From Atrichornis clamosus (lineage: Eukaryota; Chordata; Aves; Passeriformes; Menuridae): 64,000 nt of DNA. This document shows, piece by piece, positions 1 through 11,555 of the stretch (its first letter is position 1; each line of letters starts with the position of its first letter). The DNA is taken from assembly GCA_013400975.1 (NCBI GenBank), contig WBMZ01009481.1, forward strand, positions 329-64,328, written 5' to 3'. The translations under genes and the position numbers were made by a program. Below the pieces are notes generated by a model. That model was not told where the DNA came from and searched no databases. It was given only the letters and a program-made list of their open reading frames with translations.

Positions 1-79
1 CTTATTATTTAGTTTCTGTTTCGCTCTGGCTCTTTGCGAAATATCTGGAGGCTGCCGAAGTTCCAGCGTAGTCTGTGCC

Positions 80-845
80 CCGCTAGAAACTCTGCTCGCA
101 GTGCGCGGAGGAGGCTCCGGCGAGCAGCGGCGCCCGGTCCGGTTCACTCGCGTGGGTTTCCACGGGAGCCTCCCGGGGGTTGTAGAGCCGCTCAGAGCCG
201 GGCGTGGGGCGGGGGGGCTCTCCCCCAGGTGAGGGGGATCCCCCCAGGTGAGGGGGGCAGCTGACGGCCCGGCCTTGCAAACTCCCTTCGGGGTTCGGCT
301 TCTCCCCGGGGCTGGCGAAGGGTCACGGGCGTTCGCAGCGCTCCCACACGTGGGCTCCAAGGTTGGTTTTGTCATTCAAGTTCGTTATTCGGAGCCTTTC
401 CAAGCCTCCAAGGTCACCGGGCACGTCTGGTCCCGGCCCCCCGGCATGAGCCGCAGAACCCCCTTCCCTGGGAGGACACCCCCCTTTCCAGGGGGGAGAC
501 CCTGTTCTCCAAACCCAGCGCGGCTCCTCGGTCCAGTTTTCCTCACAAAGTCGCTTTGTCGCCGGGTTTGTCGCCGGCCCGGAGCTCCGGCTGCCGTTCC
601 TGTTTTCCAGCCGCCACGCAGCAGCCCCAGGCCCCGCTATTTACCTTGGTGTGGCGACATTTTCCATCGCGCTCCACGAAGGTCCCCCAGCTCCCAAACC
701 GGGTCCGTGTGGCCCCCGAACACCGTCCCCGGCTCTGCGGGCACCAGCGCTGCTCAGGGCGGCATGGGTCACACTTTACGTGGTCAACGTTGTCAGCACA
801 TTGCTGAGGCGTTATTTGGGAAGTTCTTTCCATTAATCCTGGGAT
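80..845. promoter_or_regulatory. CpG-rich island, left part
   Basis: GC-rich, CpG-rich sequence, unlike the AT-rich bulk of the window. Unmethylated islands of this kind usually mark promoters in vertebrates. Open frames run through it on both strands (up to 225 codons), but they overlap one another, contain no recognisable domain and have arginine/proline/glycine-rich composition typical of translated islands. It could be the promoter or non-coding first exon of a gene or lncRNA, or an intragenic island. Orientation cannot be decided from the sequence. Confidence 0.6.
222..257. promoter_or_regulatory. Paired CAGGTG boxes in two C/G-flanked palindromes
   Basis: Two near-copies of a C-run, AGGTGA, G-run unit lie at 222-237 and 240-257. 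Each contains CAGGTG (226-231 and 245-250), the E2-box form bound by SNAI and ZEB zinc-finger repressors. The same string CAG|GTGAG matches a strong vertebrate 5' splice donor on the + strand. The two readings cannot be separated without transcript or binding data. Confidence 0.35.
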
Positions 846-1077
846 TTTATTTTATTTTTTCAGTAAACACTCGTTTTAAACGTCCCCGTTCAAATAATAA
901 CTTTTTTTTAAGTTATCACTTATAGTTTTAGATTATTAAAATGAAAAATAATTTTCATAACTCTCTTGGCTGGAAAAACGAAGTGGAATGGTTAAATAAG
1001 GTGGAATATTTCACTTTTACTTTTATTTTCTTTTTCATTTTTCTCTTTCCCTCCTTCTCTTTCTTTTTACTTCTTGA
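845..1077. other. AT-rich spacer ending in a polypyrimidine tract
   Basis: This stretch abruptly interrupts the CpG island. The left part is AT-rich. Bases 1012-1077 are almost pure T/C on the + strand. Just downstream, TTTTTGCAG occurs at the start of a tandem duplication, so the combination resembles a 3' splice acceptor on the + strand. Simple low-complexity sequence is an equally good explanation. Confidence 0.45.
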
Positions 1078-1084
1078 AAAGCCA

Positions 1085-1165
1085 CCGGGTTTTTGCAGAC
1101 GTGCCCCCGCGGGTGCAGTGCGGGGCCGGGTTTTTGCAGATGTGCTCCCGCCGGTGCGATGCGGA
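1085..1165 (+). repeat. 41-bp tandem duplication in the CpG island
   Basis: Two adjacent copies, 1085-1125 and 1126-1165, each begin with CCGGGTTTTTGCAGA and continue with a similar GC-rich sequence ending in GTGCRRTGCGG. A few substitutions separate them, so the duplication is not brand new. Each copy carries a possible acceptor AG after a T-run. Confidence 0.75.
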
Positions 1166-3165
1166 TCCGGCCGCGTTTCAGCGCGGGTGCGGACCCGCCG
1201 CGCTGCCCCGGGCTCCCCCCGAGAGCTCTCACCGAGCTTCTGCAGCTTAAGGACTAAAAGGTTTTCAGTGCCTGGATATCTCAAGTGGTCGGAAAAGAGC
1301 TGGGAGCTCCGTGCCCGGGAGCGAGCCCTTCCCGGCGGCAGGAGCTGCGGCCCCGGCCGCGGAGTGGCCGCGAACACGCCTGGAAGCGCCTGTTCGGAGG
1401 CTGAGCCCTGATTAAAATCAGGTGTTTAATACAATACAAGGCCCAACGGTTTATGGGGTTTCAGCCGAGGATTTTTTAGGGATCACAGTTCAAAACAGTA
1501 GTCCAGAGCTAAGGTTTCAGTATCCCAGGAGTATTTATTTGAGAAACAGATTAAACACGGACACGAGTGTAGGGATCTCACTGTATTTCCAGCGGCAAGG
1601 AAGCGACAACGTCGATTACCGCACGGAAACACGCAGGTCCCTTCCCTGCTCACTTTCCTGGGTGCTCCAGCCCCGGGAGCGTGTGCGGATGCTGGAAAAG
1701 CCCTCACGGCCCCCGGTGCGGCGGTGCGCGGCCGCCGAGCCGTGCGAGGCAGCGGGACGCGGGGCTTTAAAAACACGGTGTGTTGTAGAATTTCATTTCA
1801 TTGGACAATATTTTAAGCAGATGTGGGGCTCCGCTGGGAATTCTACTCTATTACCTGACTGGGAAAGGGGGCGAACGCGTGTGCGCTGGGGTGGGAGCGG
1901 AATTCTCGGCAATTTCAGTCCGGCTCACCGGGAGAGCGGCAGGTACCGGAGGCAGCGGAGCTGAACCGGAGCCGGGAATGGTTTTCGCTCGCTTTGTGGC
2001 TCCCGCCTGGGCTGGGAGCCTTTAGTAATGGCTGTAAATCAAAAGACGAGGCTCGGTCAGGGTGCGGAGAGGCGCAGCAGCCCCGGGGATGCCGGCGCCC
2101 AGGTGAGCACTGCCCCCGCATGCCCCGGGGCCCGAGGGCCGGGCTGTGCCCTGCGGCTCCGGGGAGCTCGGCCACCCGCAGTCCCGAAGGGGATCTGTGG
2201 TACAGGCAGGTAGAAGGCCCCGCCGTGTCCCCGGCTCCACCGGCCTCGTCCTTCCGTGAGAAAATAAAATATGGGTGAGTGGGGAGAAGGTTCTGCAGCA
2301 GCCGGGGGCCTCGCTGATGCTGGCAAGAGGATGCAGGGGAGGCAAATAACACAGGAGTTGGGTGCTGCACGCTTAAAGCAAATTCGTTTCCTTTCGAAAT
2401 CCCTGCATTTCAGAGTACAAATATAACACCAAAACACACACGGCTGGGCAGGATCGCAGGCTGTAAATAAATGCTCGTGCTGGCAAACGGTGACTAATAT
2501 TTCTACAGTCCCGTTTGCTTTTCACTATTAGGGATATGACCGAGGCATAGTTTGGGACCGGAGTTTTCAGGCAGCTCTGGTGCATCCTCCGGGCAGGCTG
2601 GATTGGCAGGAAAATGATTGTGAATCCAGCCCCGTCCTCCCCGGGACCGGTTCCTCGGTTTAAGGCTTCGCCTTCGGAGAAGGAACAGGCTTCCTGTGTA
2701 CTGATATTTATTTATTTATTTTAAATTAAAGACGATGAGACAGCGAAGGGAAAAGGGAGCGGGAGAGGAGCGAACGCAGAGCTGGATCCCGGCGTACGGC
2801 TCTGTCTGTGCTTCCACAGACGGTTCCAATGCTGGAACACGCGGAGGAGGAAAATTTATGGCGCTTTCGGGCGTTTAGATTTTTTCCTATCTCCAAGGCT
2901 CTGCCTCTGTCTTGTGCCTACCCAAACCCCGGCTCCGGGCCCCGAGGACGGACAGCGGCCCGCGACAGCCGGGGAGCGGCGGGAGGCCGCGAGCGGCCGC
3001 GCTGTGCCCGGCCCGGTCCCCCTTCCCTCGGTGACCGGGACCTCGCCAAGGCGCTCCCGGGCGCCCAACATCGGGGCCGGGGGTGCGAAGCCCCGCGCAG
3101 GTGCGGGGCAGCCGCCACCGGGTCCCCGCCGTCGCTGGGTCCCCCCCTGTCCTGCCCCGGATCTG
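1166..3165. promoter_or_regulatory. CpG-rich island cluster, right part
   Basis: GC-rich patches at about 1166-1400, 1640-1780, 1860-2240 and 2920-3160 are separated by less GC-rich stretches, including a short TTTA repeat near 2705-2724. CpG density is highest at 2920-3160. Frames open here on both strands are mutually overlapping and carry no domain. Together with the left part, this is the strongest promoter-like region of the window, or part of a large island over a developmental gene. No coding exon was recognised. Confidence 0.55.
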
Positions 3166-3167
3166 TT

Positions 3168-3239
3168 CAATTAGGCAATTAGGGATGCTGGGCAGGGAAG
3201 GGGGGGGTTGATCCGCTAATTAAGGTGATGCGTAATTAG
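3168..3239. promoter_or_regulatory. Cluster of four homeodomain-type ATTA sites
   Basis: Four sites occur within 72 bases at the border of the CpG island: CAATTAG at 3168-3174 and 3176-3182, CTAATTAAG at 3216-3224 and GTAATTAG at 3232-3239. TAATTA and CAATTA are the classical cores of Antennapedia, LIM, NKX-like and paired-type homeodomains. The surrounding sequence is GC-rich, so such a run of AT cores is not explained by base composition. Function is inferred. Confidence 0.4.
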
Positions 3240-4270
3240 TGCTTCAACAAAAATCGCCGAGGATTTGAGATGACTTTATTCTTCAAATTTTTTTTTTTTG
3301 GTCCAAATTCTACAAATATAATTTATCGATTCACCCCACTCGCCCCGCGTGATTTATTTGGGAAAAAGCACAGAGGGAACAACTGCAAAGCACGTCCTCT
3401 CCTTGGCCTGGGCAGGAACTTGGCAAATGGGGAGACCGAGCTGGTGGTTTGACGTGGGGGACTGGCTGCTCTCACCCGCAGAGCAGCAGGTTTAAGGTGC
3501 CAAAGTGCTAAAGGAGACGCAGGAATCAGGGATTGAGTTTTGGCCTTCGATACTGGCCGTGCTCGTGGGTGTCCGCGCAGCTCGGATGAAGTGCGTGTGA
3601 TGTCTCTCCACGTGTGTTTACATCACGGGGCATCGGCACGTCCCTGTATAAATGTAAGTTTATAAAGTGCGTCAGAGGAAGGCACGTTATTCCAATTTCG
3701 CTGGATTCCCGACTTCACTGAATTCCCGTTTCCTATAAAAGCTCCGTGCCGGTGCAAAACGTGTCTGTGCAGATGCATTTGTCTGTCGAGCTGGCAGTGC
3801 ACATACAAAGGTCTTACAACACCCAGTAAAATCACAGCTACTGTATGACCATGAACCAGAATGTTATGTGCAGAAATCGGACTGAATTTGTATTTTAAAA
3901 AACTCTGTTGAACACCTAAACCTCTTTTATATTTAGACTTTGAATTGGAACTGCTGTGTGAGTTCAGTGATAGCAGATGAGGTCTTTAATGAGCTAAGGG
4001 GATAAAAATAAAACCGGCATATTCCTGAGGGCTGTTATTAAAAATACCTGAGGAGGACACTGAGGTCAGGAAGAGCAAAGAATTGCCCTTCTGTTCCCCA
4101 CACAAGCGGACACCATCCCGTGTTCAGCCCCACGTTGCCGGGATGAGACAACCCGAAACGAGCGGCATTCGGACCAACCAGTCGGGGGAAAGCCAAGCGC
4201 ACCTGAAACACACACAATCTCCACTCCCTTCTAGGCAAAAAGCAAGGCAGGAGCTTGGATTTCACAACAC
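3240..4270. other. Single-copy non-coding sequence
   Basis: Mixed composition with no repeat family recognised and no credible ORF. The string TATAAAAGCTCCGTGC at 3734-3749 resembles a TATA box, and a near-copy recurs at 4610-4625. Confidence 0.5.
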
Positions 4271-4279
4271 GGGAGCAGT

Positions 4280-4505
4280 GTAATTCATCGCTGCTGCTCG
4301 CTGTAATAATACCCCGGCTCCTTGGTCGGATGTAAGCGTTCCGTGAGCGGGGCTGCGGGAATGCTCCGGCCCCGCTGCGCCGGGGTTCCACCTGCCCGCC
4401 GGGCTGCGCAAACAGCCCCGGCTGTGGGCTCAAATACCTGAGGTGAAGGACAAGGGAATCTTCTGTGCGAGAGGGAAATCGCCTTCCGAGGCGCGGCTGC
4501 GTTCA
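4280..4505. promoter_or_regulatory. Small GC- and CpG-rich patch
   Basis: A short island-like patch with several CpGs, most dense at about 4330-4420, lies 1.1 kb right of the main island cluster. It may be a satellite island of the same promoter region. It contains no coding signal. Confidence 0.35.
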
Positions 4506-6600
4506 TTCATGTTTGCAAAGCACCCGGAGATTCTCGCAAGGAAAGGCCCTATTGAGTGAGAAGTGTTATTATTGTGATTATGGCTATGATTATTATGGCT
4601 TATGTGTTTTATAAAAGCTCTGTGCTATTTAATATGGTGCTTTAAAGACAAAGGCCTAAGAAGTTTGCAAACATGAAGGAGGTGAGGCTCAGTAGCCACC
4701 TTGATGGTGGGGAATGTGTTGTTAGTCCTGCGGCAGAGCTGGGGAAGGGGAGGAGGTGTGTGCAGCGACTTGTGGAGGATCCCTGGCTGCTCCTGGTGAC
4801 AGGATCAGGAGGAGAATCCACATTTTTTGGAGCTGCTTTTGCCCTTCTAACTGTAAAATTTACATTCTCTCTGTTTATTATTATTCCCCCCCCTCCCCGC
4901 CTTGTTGCTTTAAACTTTTGGTGTGTGAAATTGTTTAGTGGAAGAAAAATCTGCATTTCCTATCTAGGCCCTTTCTATGGCACAAGCCTGATGGCACCTA
5001 GGATTGTTTTTGCTCTCCGTGGGCCAGGACAAGCTCAGGCTTTGTTTCCACAACTTGCTGGATCTCCCCTATTACTGGATATGTTTATTTTTTTCCCAGT
5101 TAGAGATTATTTAAATGACAAACTCACGCAATTCTGAATGCTAACTGGAAACATTCAAATCTCGTCTGAATGATGGTTTTCTCCTGCCTATTTCCCAAAA
5201 GGTGTTGTTAATCCCACAGAGGTAAGCAACCAGCACCTCAATAAATACATGTACACAGTGTCTGTCTGCAGTTAGAGATGAAGACATCTGAAGGGGATGT
5301 GCAAACACATTTGTTTCCACTCTCTGGGTAACAGCCTGTTGATATGTCAGTGCTGCACAGCATTCCACACCAAAATTACTGCTGTGCTTTCTGATCTTAA
5401 ATACACCCCTTTGGGTTTTTTTTTTGTTTGTTTTTTTTCTGGCGGAATTTCAGGTCAGGGATGTCGGAGTGTAAAAGATCTATGACCTTATTATTTCTTT
5501 TATTTTCTTAATGGATTTTCATGCACCAGCACTACCTCCTCATGGCTGTTTATTTTCATTTTTATTGCAGTAGGTTGTGCCTCGTGCAGCGCCCAAATCT
5601 GTAACGGAGTGTCCCTGTCCTGAAGAGGATTTCTTCCTTCTCTTCATTCCCTGAATTATGGGACCTCCTTTGCTAATAAAAATGAAATATCACTTTCATC
5701 CCTGCAAGAAGTGTCCTTCATGCTTCTGAATGCTCATATACCAAATAAGGAGATTTTTTATCTTCAGTGTTGGGTTTTTTTTTGTATTTGGGAAGAAATT
5801 TCCCTGCAGGAAGGGATGTCTCAGTGGATAGGACTGGAAACTGAACTCCTTTTCCATGGAGTGAAGTGCTTCTCTATGCAGAGGTGCTTGGTGTGCAGGA
5901 CAGCGGGAGGGAAGAAAGTTTCTGTTCAGAGGGTGACTGAACTTTCATCATGTTGCCCTAAAGTGGTGTTTTACCCAATTTATATAAATAGTTAATAAGA
6001 CTTTTTTTTCTTTTTTGTACCACTGAACCCACTTTTGTGCTGCAAATGAGGCCACCGGTCCTCTTGGGGAGACATTTTCCAGGTGAAAATGGACTGAGAC
6101 AGCCAAATTATTTCCAGTAGGCCACAGAATAATGCTTCCATCACAGTAAATTCTGGTCTCCGCCGAGCTGGTGTGGAAAGACTTTGTCTTCTCTTCACCA
6201 TTCCCTTTTTGTAATTATATTAGGGACAAAAGTGGGGCTGGCTGGACCACAGCCCTCCCCAAAGCAGGCACTGCACAAGCACTCGGGGGTGAAGTGTCAG
6301 CCCAGAACAAACCAGGTGCTGATTTATTTTTGTCTCGATGGTTTTACGTCTTTCAGGTGTTTCGCTTTAAGGTCATACTTTGGATGTGGTGGGGTTTTTG
6401 CTGCTCTGTTGTTCTTGGCTTGGGAACTCTCCCACCAGAGCTCTGAGACACAATGCCCTGGCCTCAGCTATTGGGATCAATTTAGCCATCATTACCAGAT
6501 AACGCTGTCAGACCATTTGAGATACATATTTGTTTAATAGTTAATGTTCTGTACAAAATACAGAGGGTGGGGAGAAGTCAGACTGCACTGAATGCTCTGC
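4506..6600. other. Single-copy non-coding sequence, nothing recognised
   Basis: Mostly AT-rich with short T-runs, such as those near 5409-5440 and 5777-5784. No CR1 or other interspersed repeat was seen. The short open frames lack coding character. Confidence 0.5.
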
Positions 6601-7060
6601 TTATTTTATATCCACTATAACTATTTTTGTCCATGAAAATTGGCTTAATTATATCAATGGAATGTTTCTTTTTCAATTCTGTAGGCAATTAGTCCATCTT
6701 GCTGGCTGCAATTTATTTTAATAAAAAAATAAACCAGTGGCGTGTTCAGTTCCTCATCCCCTGGGGACAAATGCGATTGGTGTGTTTAATTTCATTAACT
6801 ACAATGCGGCCTACTGGAAAAATGTATAAAATCAGCTTTATACAGCTTAAACACTGGCATTTGAAACAAATCATTACTGCATTAGCTGTCACCCTGGTAA
6901 TTCTAGAATCCAGGACAAAAATATTATAGCTGTTTTTATAACCCTCTGCAAATACACTGTTAAAATAATTTGTAATCATTTTTTAAACATGGCCTGATGT
7001 TTTCAGTTAAAATATCTTATCACCACCAGAGAAGGTTGGCTATTCATTATCGCATGGAGG
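6600..7060. promoter_or_regulatory. Candidate conserved non-coding element
   Basis: AT-rich but not low-complexity sequence, free of repeats, with scattered ATTA cores. An 8-bp inverted repeat, TGTATAAA at 6823-6830 and TTTATACA at 6837-6844, surrounds a 6-base spacer. The texture resembles vertebrate developmental enhancers, but conservation cannot be tested here and AT-rich neutral sequence can look similar. Confidence 0.3.
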
Positions 7061-7481
7061 GTTTATTGAATGATTCATAGGTTGCTTCCCCGGCAGAAAA
7101 TCCACGCCTGTCTGCCTGAAGCTCCCTGGTTTGAAGATGGACTGTTAGCACTGAGCAAAACAGGGCATTTTTTAAACCAAATTTGTGTGCACCAGTTGCA
7201 ACTCCAGCTTTTGGAGGGCAAGTGCAAGGAGCAGTTTTCTTTAGCAGTGCAGATGAAGAATATCCTAAAATTCAGCATCATTTCCACCACCAACCTCCCC
7301 TTCCACAGCTTCTCTTCCCGTGCAGCAGAGCAGGCAACATCCTGAAGCAGTTCTGAGTGTTCCTTGGGTCTCTGAGGGTGGGAGGGGAAGAGGTGAGGCT
7401 GTGTGCATCCCCGCCTGTGTTCCCAAGAGCAGCCCTCTGTCCTGATTCCCTGAGGCTCAGCCCAGCACAGCCCAAGCGTTC

Positions 7482-7515
<34 letters not shown>

Positions 7516-9040
7516 TCCTGGCACCTTGGTTCTCATGCGTTCCCCACGTGTTCCACCAATCAGGGCGTTTCTCGGACGTCACAATTCAGCCCCAAAAGTG
7601 TCCCTTGATGGTTTTTACGCCCATCTCTTCCCTGTGTAAGTGCGCACAGGGCTGGTTTAAGACACGTGGAATCAGTGACTAAGGCTGGGCAGAGCACCCG
7701 TGCCTGAGTCTGAGGCTAAACTGATAAAACCCAGGATCTTTTTTTAAATGAGAGGCCAGATCCTCAACTCATGTAAATCAGCATCAGCTTCAGTGAATCT
7801 AATTTTCACCAGCTGAGGACACGACCCAAGAGATTTCTGTGCATGTGCATAACAAAATGTACAAATATTGGTCTCTAACTGGTTTAAGGGGATTCACTTT
7901 TAGCATCTGCAGATCAGTATCTGATGGAGAAATGTAGTATAGGTTGCTTTTGGTTTTTTCCTTAACTTAAGGAATGACCAATTCTATAACCTCAGCGCTT
8001 TTTAGACAGATTGGTGTTTTCTGAAGTGGCAAGGATTTCCTTTCCAAAGAAGTAATCCACAGAGGATGGGCCACACTGGACATGAGCCATCTGCTCCCTT
8101 GCACACCCTCTGCTTTATTTATTTCTTCTCCCTTCCACTGCTGTCATAACCAGTAGTTCATTTTCTTTCCCTATCTTTAACTTCACAGCAGCGGCCTCTT
8201 GTTAGAAGTGATATCAAGTTATTGCTTTATTGGTATTGCAGGGCAGAAAAAAGATCAGCTTTATTTCCTACTTGGTATAAAATCACGTCAGGGGGACTAA
8301 AGAAGCTCAAGGCAGTTTCTCTCCTCGGGCTGAGGGAGCGACTGGGTCTGGAGGACACAGAGTGGTGCCAGTGGTTTTGTAAGGGTGGGAGTGGGACCAC
8401 AGCTCTCTTTTGGATCCCTGCCCTGCTCCTGGGCTCGTTGGGGTGTCAGGGAAGCCGCGGGATGAGAGGAAAAAAAGAGACTTTTCCGTCATTGTCACAG
8501 CGCAGCTTTGCCTGAGTTTTAGGCGCAGGACTAGGCTGGGGCCAGCTCCAGCCAAGAACTGGCCTCCAGCTCCAGGGCTGTGTTAGCAGATGTGTTTCTC
8601 CTCTTTGCCCAGTGCTTTGGGTGCAGGGCTTGTTGGCTGCAGGGAAATGCAGGAAGTTTCATGCGGAGTTTTTCTCCGAACATGGAAGAGTTGTGGGACG
8701 GAGCACTGGTGGGATGGGGGTGGCTCCTGCGCCCTGTTAAGAAAACAAAAACTACTTGGAGCGCACTGAAATGGTATTACCTGCTCCAGGGTGCAGAAAA
8801 AGCAGGAATTTGGCATTTTACTGAGCTGACAAAGTAACTTTTCCTGCTTAAGCAAATAATTTACCCTCAGCTGCTCCATCTGTAAAATGGGAGGGATTCG
8901 TATTGCTGTGATTTCTGGATCAGTGTCTCATTAATGACCTTTGTGTTGGTCCAGCTCCCACCAAGGTTGTTGGGATGATTTTGTTGAATTTACTGCACCA
9001 GATTTCCCCCTTTTTTTTGCAAGTTTCAGATTTGGCTAAA
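7061..9040. other. Single-copy non-coding sequence
   Basis: No gene, RNA or interspersed repeat was recognised apart from the CA microsatellite listed separately. Open frames over 8222-8880 on both strands are shadows of moderately GC-rich DNA. Confidence 0.5.
7483..7513. repeat. (CA)n microsatellite
   Basis: About fifteen uninterrupted CA dinucleotides. Likely length-polymorphic. Confidence 0.95.
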
Positions 9041-9385
9041 AATTGTTCGTTCCATTTTAGACACTACTGAAAAAAAGCTTTTGTTTACATGTAGTCTGGC
9101 ATTTTCTTTCCTTTCAGGACAGAGTTTAGTGTTTTTTATTTCGTGGCAAATGGACCTTTTGGGCTCAATCATGTAAATTAATTTTTAAATGGCTGTGCTG
9201 GAAGTTCATGTAGTATAAAATTGCTTTACCATTTTTTTTTCTGTTTATAGAAAAGGACTGGTTTCATTTTATATTTTATTACCTAAATGTGAAATAAAGA
9301 ACCTGCACAACTTGCGAGTGATCATATATTTTATTTTAGAATTATCACATAGGGATAAAATAAATTTAAATCCCTACATGGCACA
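9041..9385. promoter_or_regulatory. Possible AT-rich regulatory block
   Basis: AT-rich single-copy sequence with ATTA-containing strings such as GTAAATTAATTTTTAA near 9174-9189. No repeat was recognised. The call rests only on texture and absence of repeats, and plain AT-rich neutral DNA is a serious alternative. Confidence 0.2.
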
Positions 9386-11555
9386 ATAGTCAGATTTAAA
9401 AGGAGTTGATACCTCGTGGAGAACTTTGAAAAGCCCTTTGCTCAGCAACAGTTCTGCTCGTGTATCCCATATAGAAGAATAAAACCAGGTCTTGGTTACT
9501 TTGGGAGTTCTTAAATGTTTCCTGCTAGAATACTCTGCAAGTATTTATCCAGAGAAAGCTCAGAAGAGAGTTTGGTTCTTGGTCCTCTGTTCATGCTAGT
9601 GTTTATTAAGGAGGGATTTTCACAGGTGAGCCTGCAGGAAATCCAAGTGATCTTCACTGATGTCCTTTAGGAAATGCCTGAGGAGCTACTGATGCTCCCT
9701 CAGACATTCAGAGATTCCTGGTTTTCCACACAAATACAATATCTGGGCAGTTAAGGCCTTTTAGGTAATTCTAGTGCTTCTTCAAATAATTTGTTGTCTG
9801 GGGTTTATGATTATTTATAAAATAACAGGGGTTGCACCTGTGAAGCAAAGAGACACCAACCTGTTAAATATCCTCGGAAAACTCCCTGCTGGATTCCCCG
9901 CAGCTGTTCCGACCAGCAGGTGGATGATACAGATGTTACATGTTTCCAAGCATGTTTTTCATTTCCTCTTTTAGCTCACCCGGGTTTTTGAGTCGCAGTT
10001 CGGATCAAGAAGCATTTTTGGGTGGCTCTGGAGGGAGCGTGGGGGTCCCCAAGGTTGGGGGCATCATCTCCAGCCACAGCCAGAGAGTTTTTCCCGTGAC
10101 CAGGAGTCAACACCCAGCTAAATATTGATTTTTGTAACATCAGAGTCTGTTCTAATAGACCAGGGGAAGGAGCCTGCATTTAACAGCCATCTATAAATCT
10201 ATTTTTATCCAATGGACAGTAACCAAACTTTTTTTTTTAATTAAGTATCGTGGTTTAGCAGTTTGTGAAAGTCTTGAGGCCTTAATCGGAGACAGCCCTG
10301 CTGCAGAATTAAGTCCATGAAGCATCTCCTCAGTGTTCCTGTGGCTGTGCTATCCTGGCGACTTGTGTTATTTTGGGGAATTTGGCTTCTCAGTCATGGA
10401 ATGAGGACCTGCAGGCTGGTCTGGGGATGCTGAGGTTCTTGTGGGTCAGTGGCTCAGCCCAAATCACACACGTGGAGAACAAACACACAGAAATGGTCCT
10501 TCCCACCCTTCCTGCCTGGAGACCTCTTTGTTATTTACTGCAGAATTGGGTGCCTTAATGAATGAGGTGGGGGGAAAGAGTGAAATAATGGAAGATTTCT
10601 GGCGCAGCTTTGGTTTGAACCCTCCTCCCTCTCCTCACCAAAATCCCGGGGGTGTAACAGGGCAAATCGAGGCTCGTGCCTAACTCAAGACCAGGAAATG
10701 TGAATTCCATGATGGAAGTTTGCCTTTCACTTTGGGCAGCTCTTGAGGGAACCTTCCCCACGGCTGGACTCGCCCCGGGCGGCCTCACTGCTCGGATCCC
10801 AAAAACCTGCTGAGTTCCTGGTGGTCTTCCCATGGACCTTGCCGGACTTTGGAGCAGGCCCTCAAGGCACTGAACTCTTTGGGATATCCGTGCCGTTTGC
10901 ATGTGAGGAGTTTTTCCTTATGTCTGAGTCCATGTGTCACCCTGGTTAATGATCAGCTACCAAGGGGCTGGTGTTAAATAGATTTATTTCCATGCAAGAA
11001 ATCATCCCTGCTGTTGTCTCCACTTCCAAAGTTCTTTTTCTGGTGTGACCTGGCTTTTAAATACTTTTAAATGTGCTGGTTTGGTTTTTTGATTTGTGTA
11101 ACCTTCAATTTGTAGAGCTCTGTGCGTGATTCTTCTCAAACAGCCCAGAGGAAAGTGCATTTCTGCCCCCTCAAATTCCCAGTAGAAGTGGGATGACCCC
11201 ATTCCACAGAAATATTTTGGTAACTGAAGACTGAAGAGACAGCTTGGAGGACTTCTAAGCCAATATATATATTTTATATCTTTAGTTCAGAGTCACAAGG
11301 TATAACTATGTAAGGAGTTTTCATATTTTTTATAATGGACTTAAATATTTCTTTTTAATTCTTTCAATGAAATGACTTCACACATGTTTAAAATGAGAAG
11401 AACCCCTGAAAACAGACCAATACCAACCTGCTGCTCTATCTACCTAGAGTGACCATTTACATCTTGTGCCTCGGTGCTCGCATTAGAACAAGAAAAAAAA
11501 GCACTCTTGAAAAATTACTGAATTCTCCTTGCAGTGTCGGGTTCCAAGATAATGA
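9386..11555. other. Single-copy non-coding sequence, nothing recognised
   Basis: Unremarkable mixed sequence. The frames around 9940-10180 and 10370-10950 are open on both strands and have no domain. No CR1 is present. Confidence 0.5.

Noticed and set aside
248..925. 225-codon open frame in the left CpG island
   Set aside because: Overlaps other open frames on both strands, has low-complexity R/P/G/S-rich composition and no domain. It runs into AT-rich sequence with no sign of a splice-supported exon.
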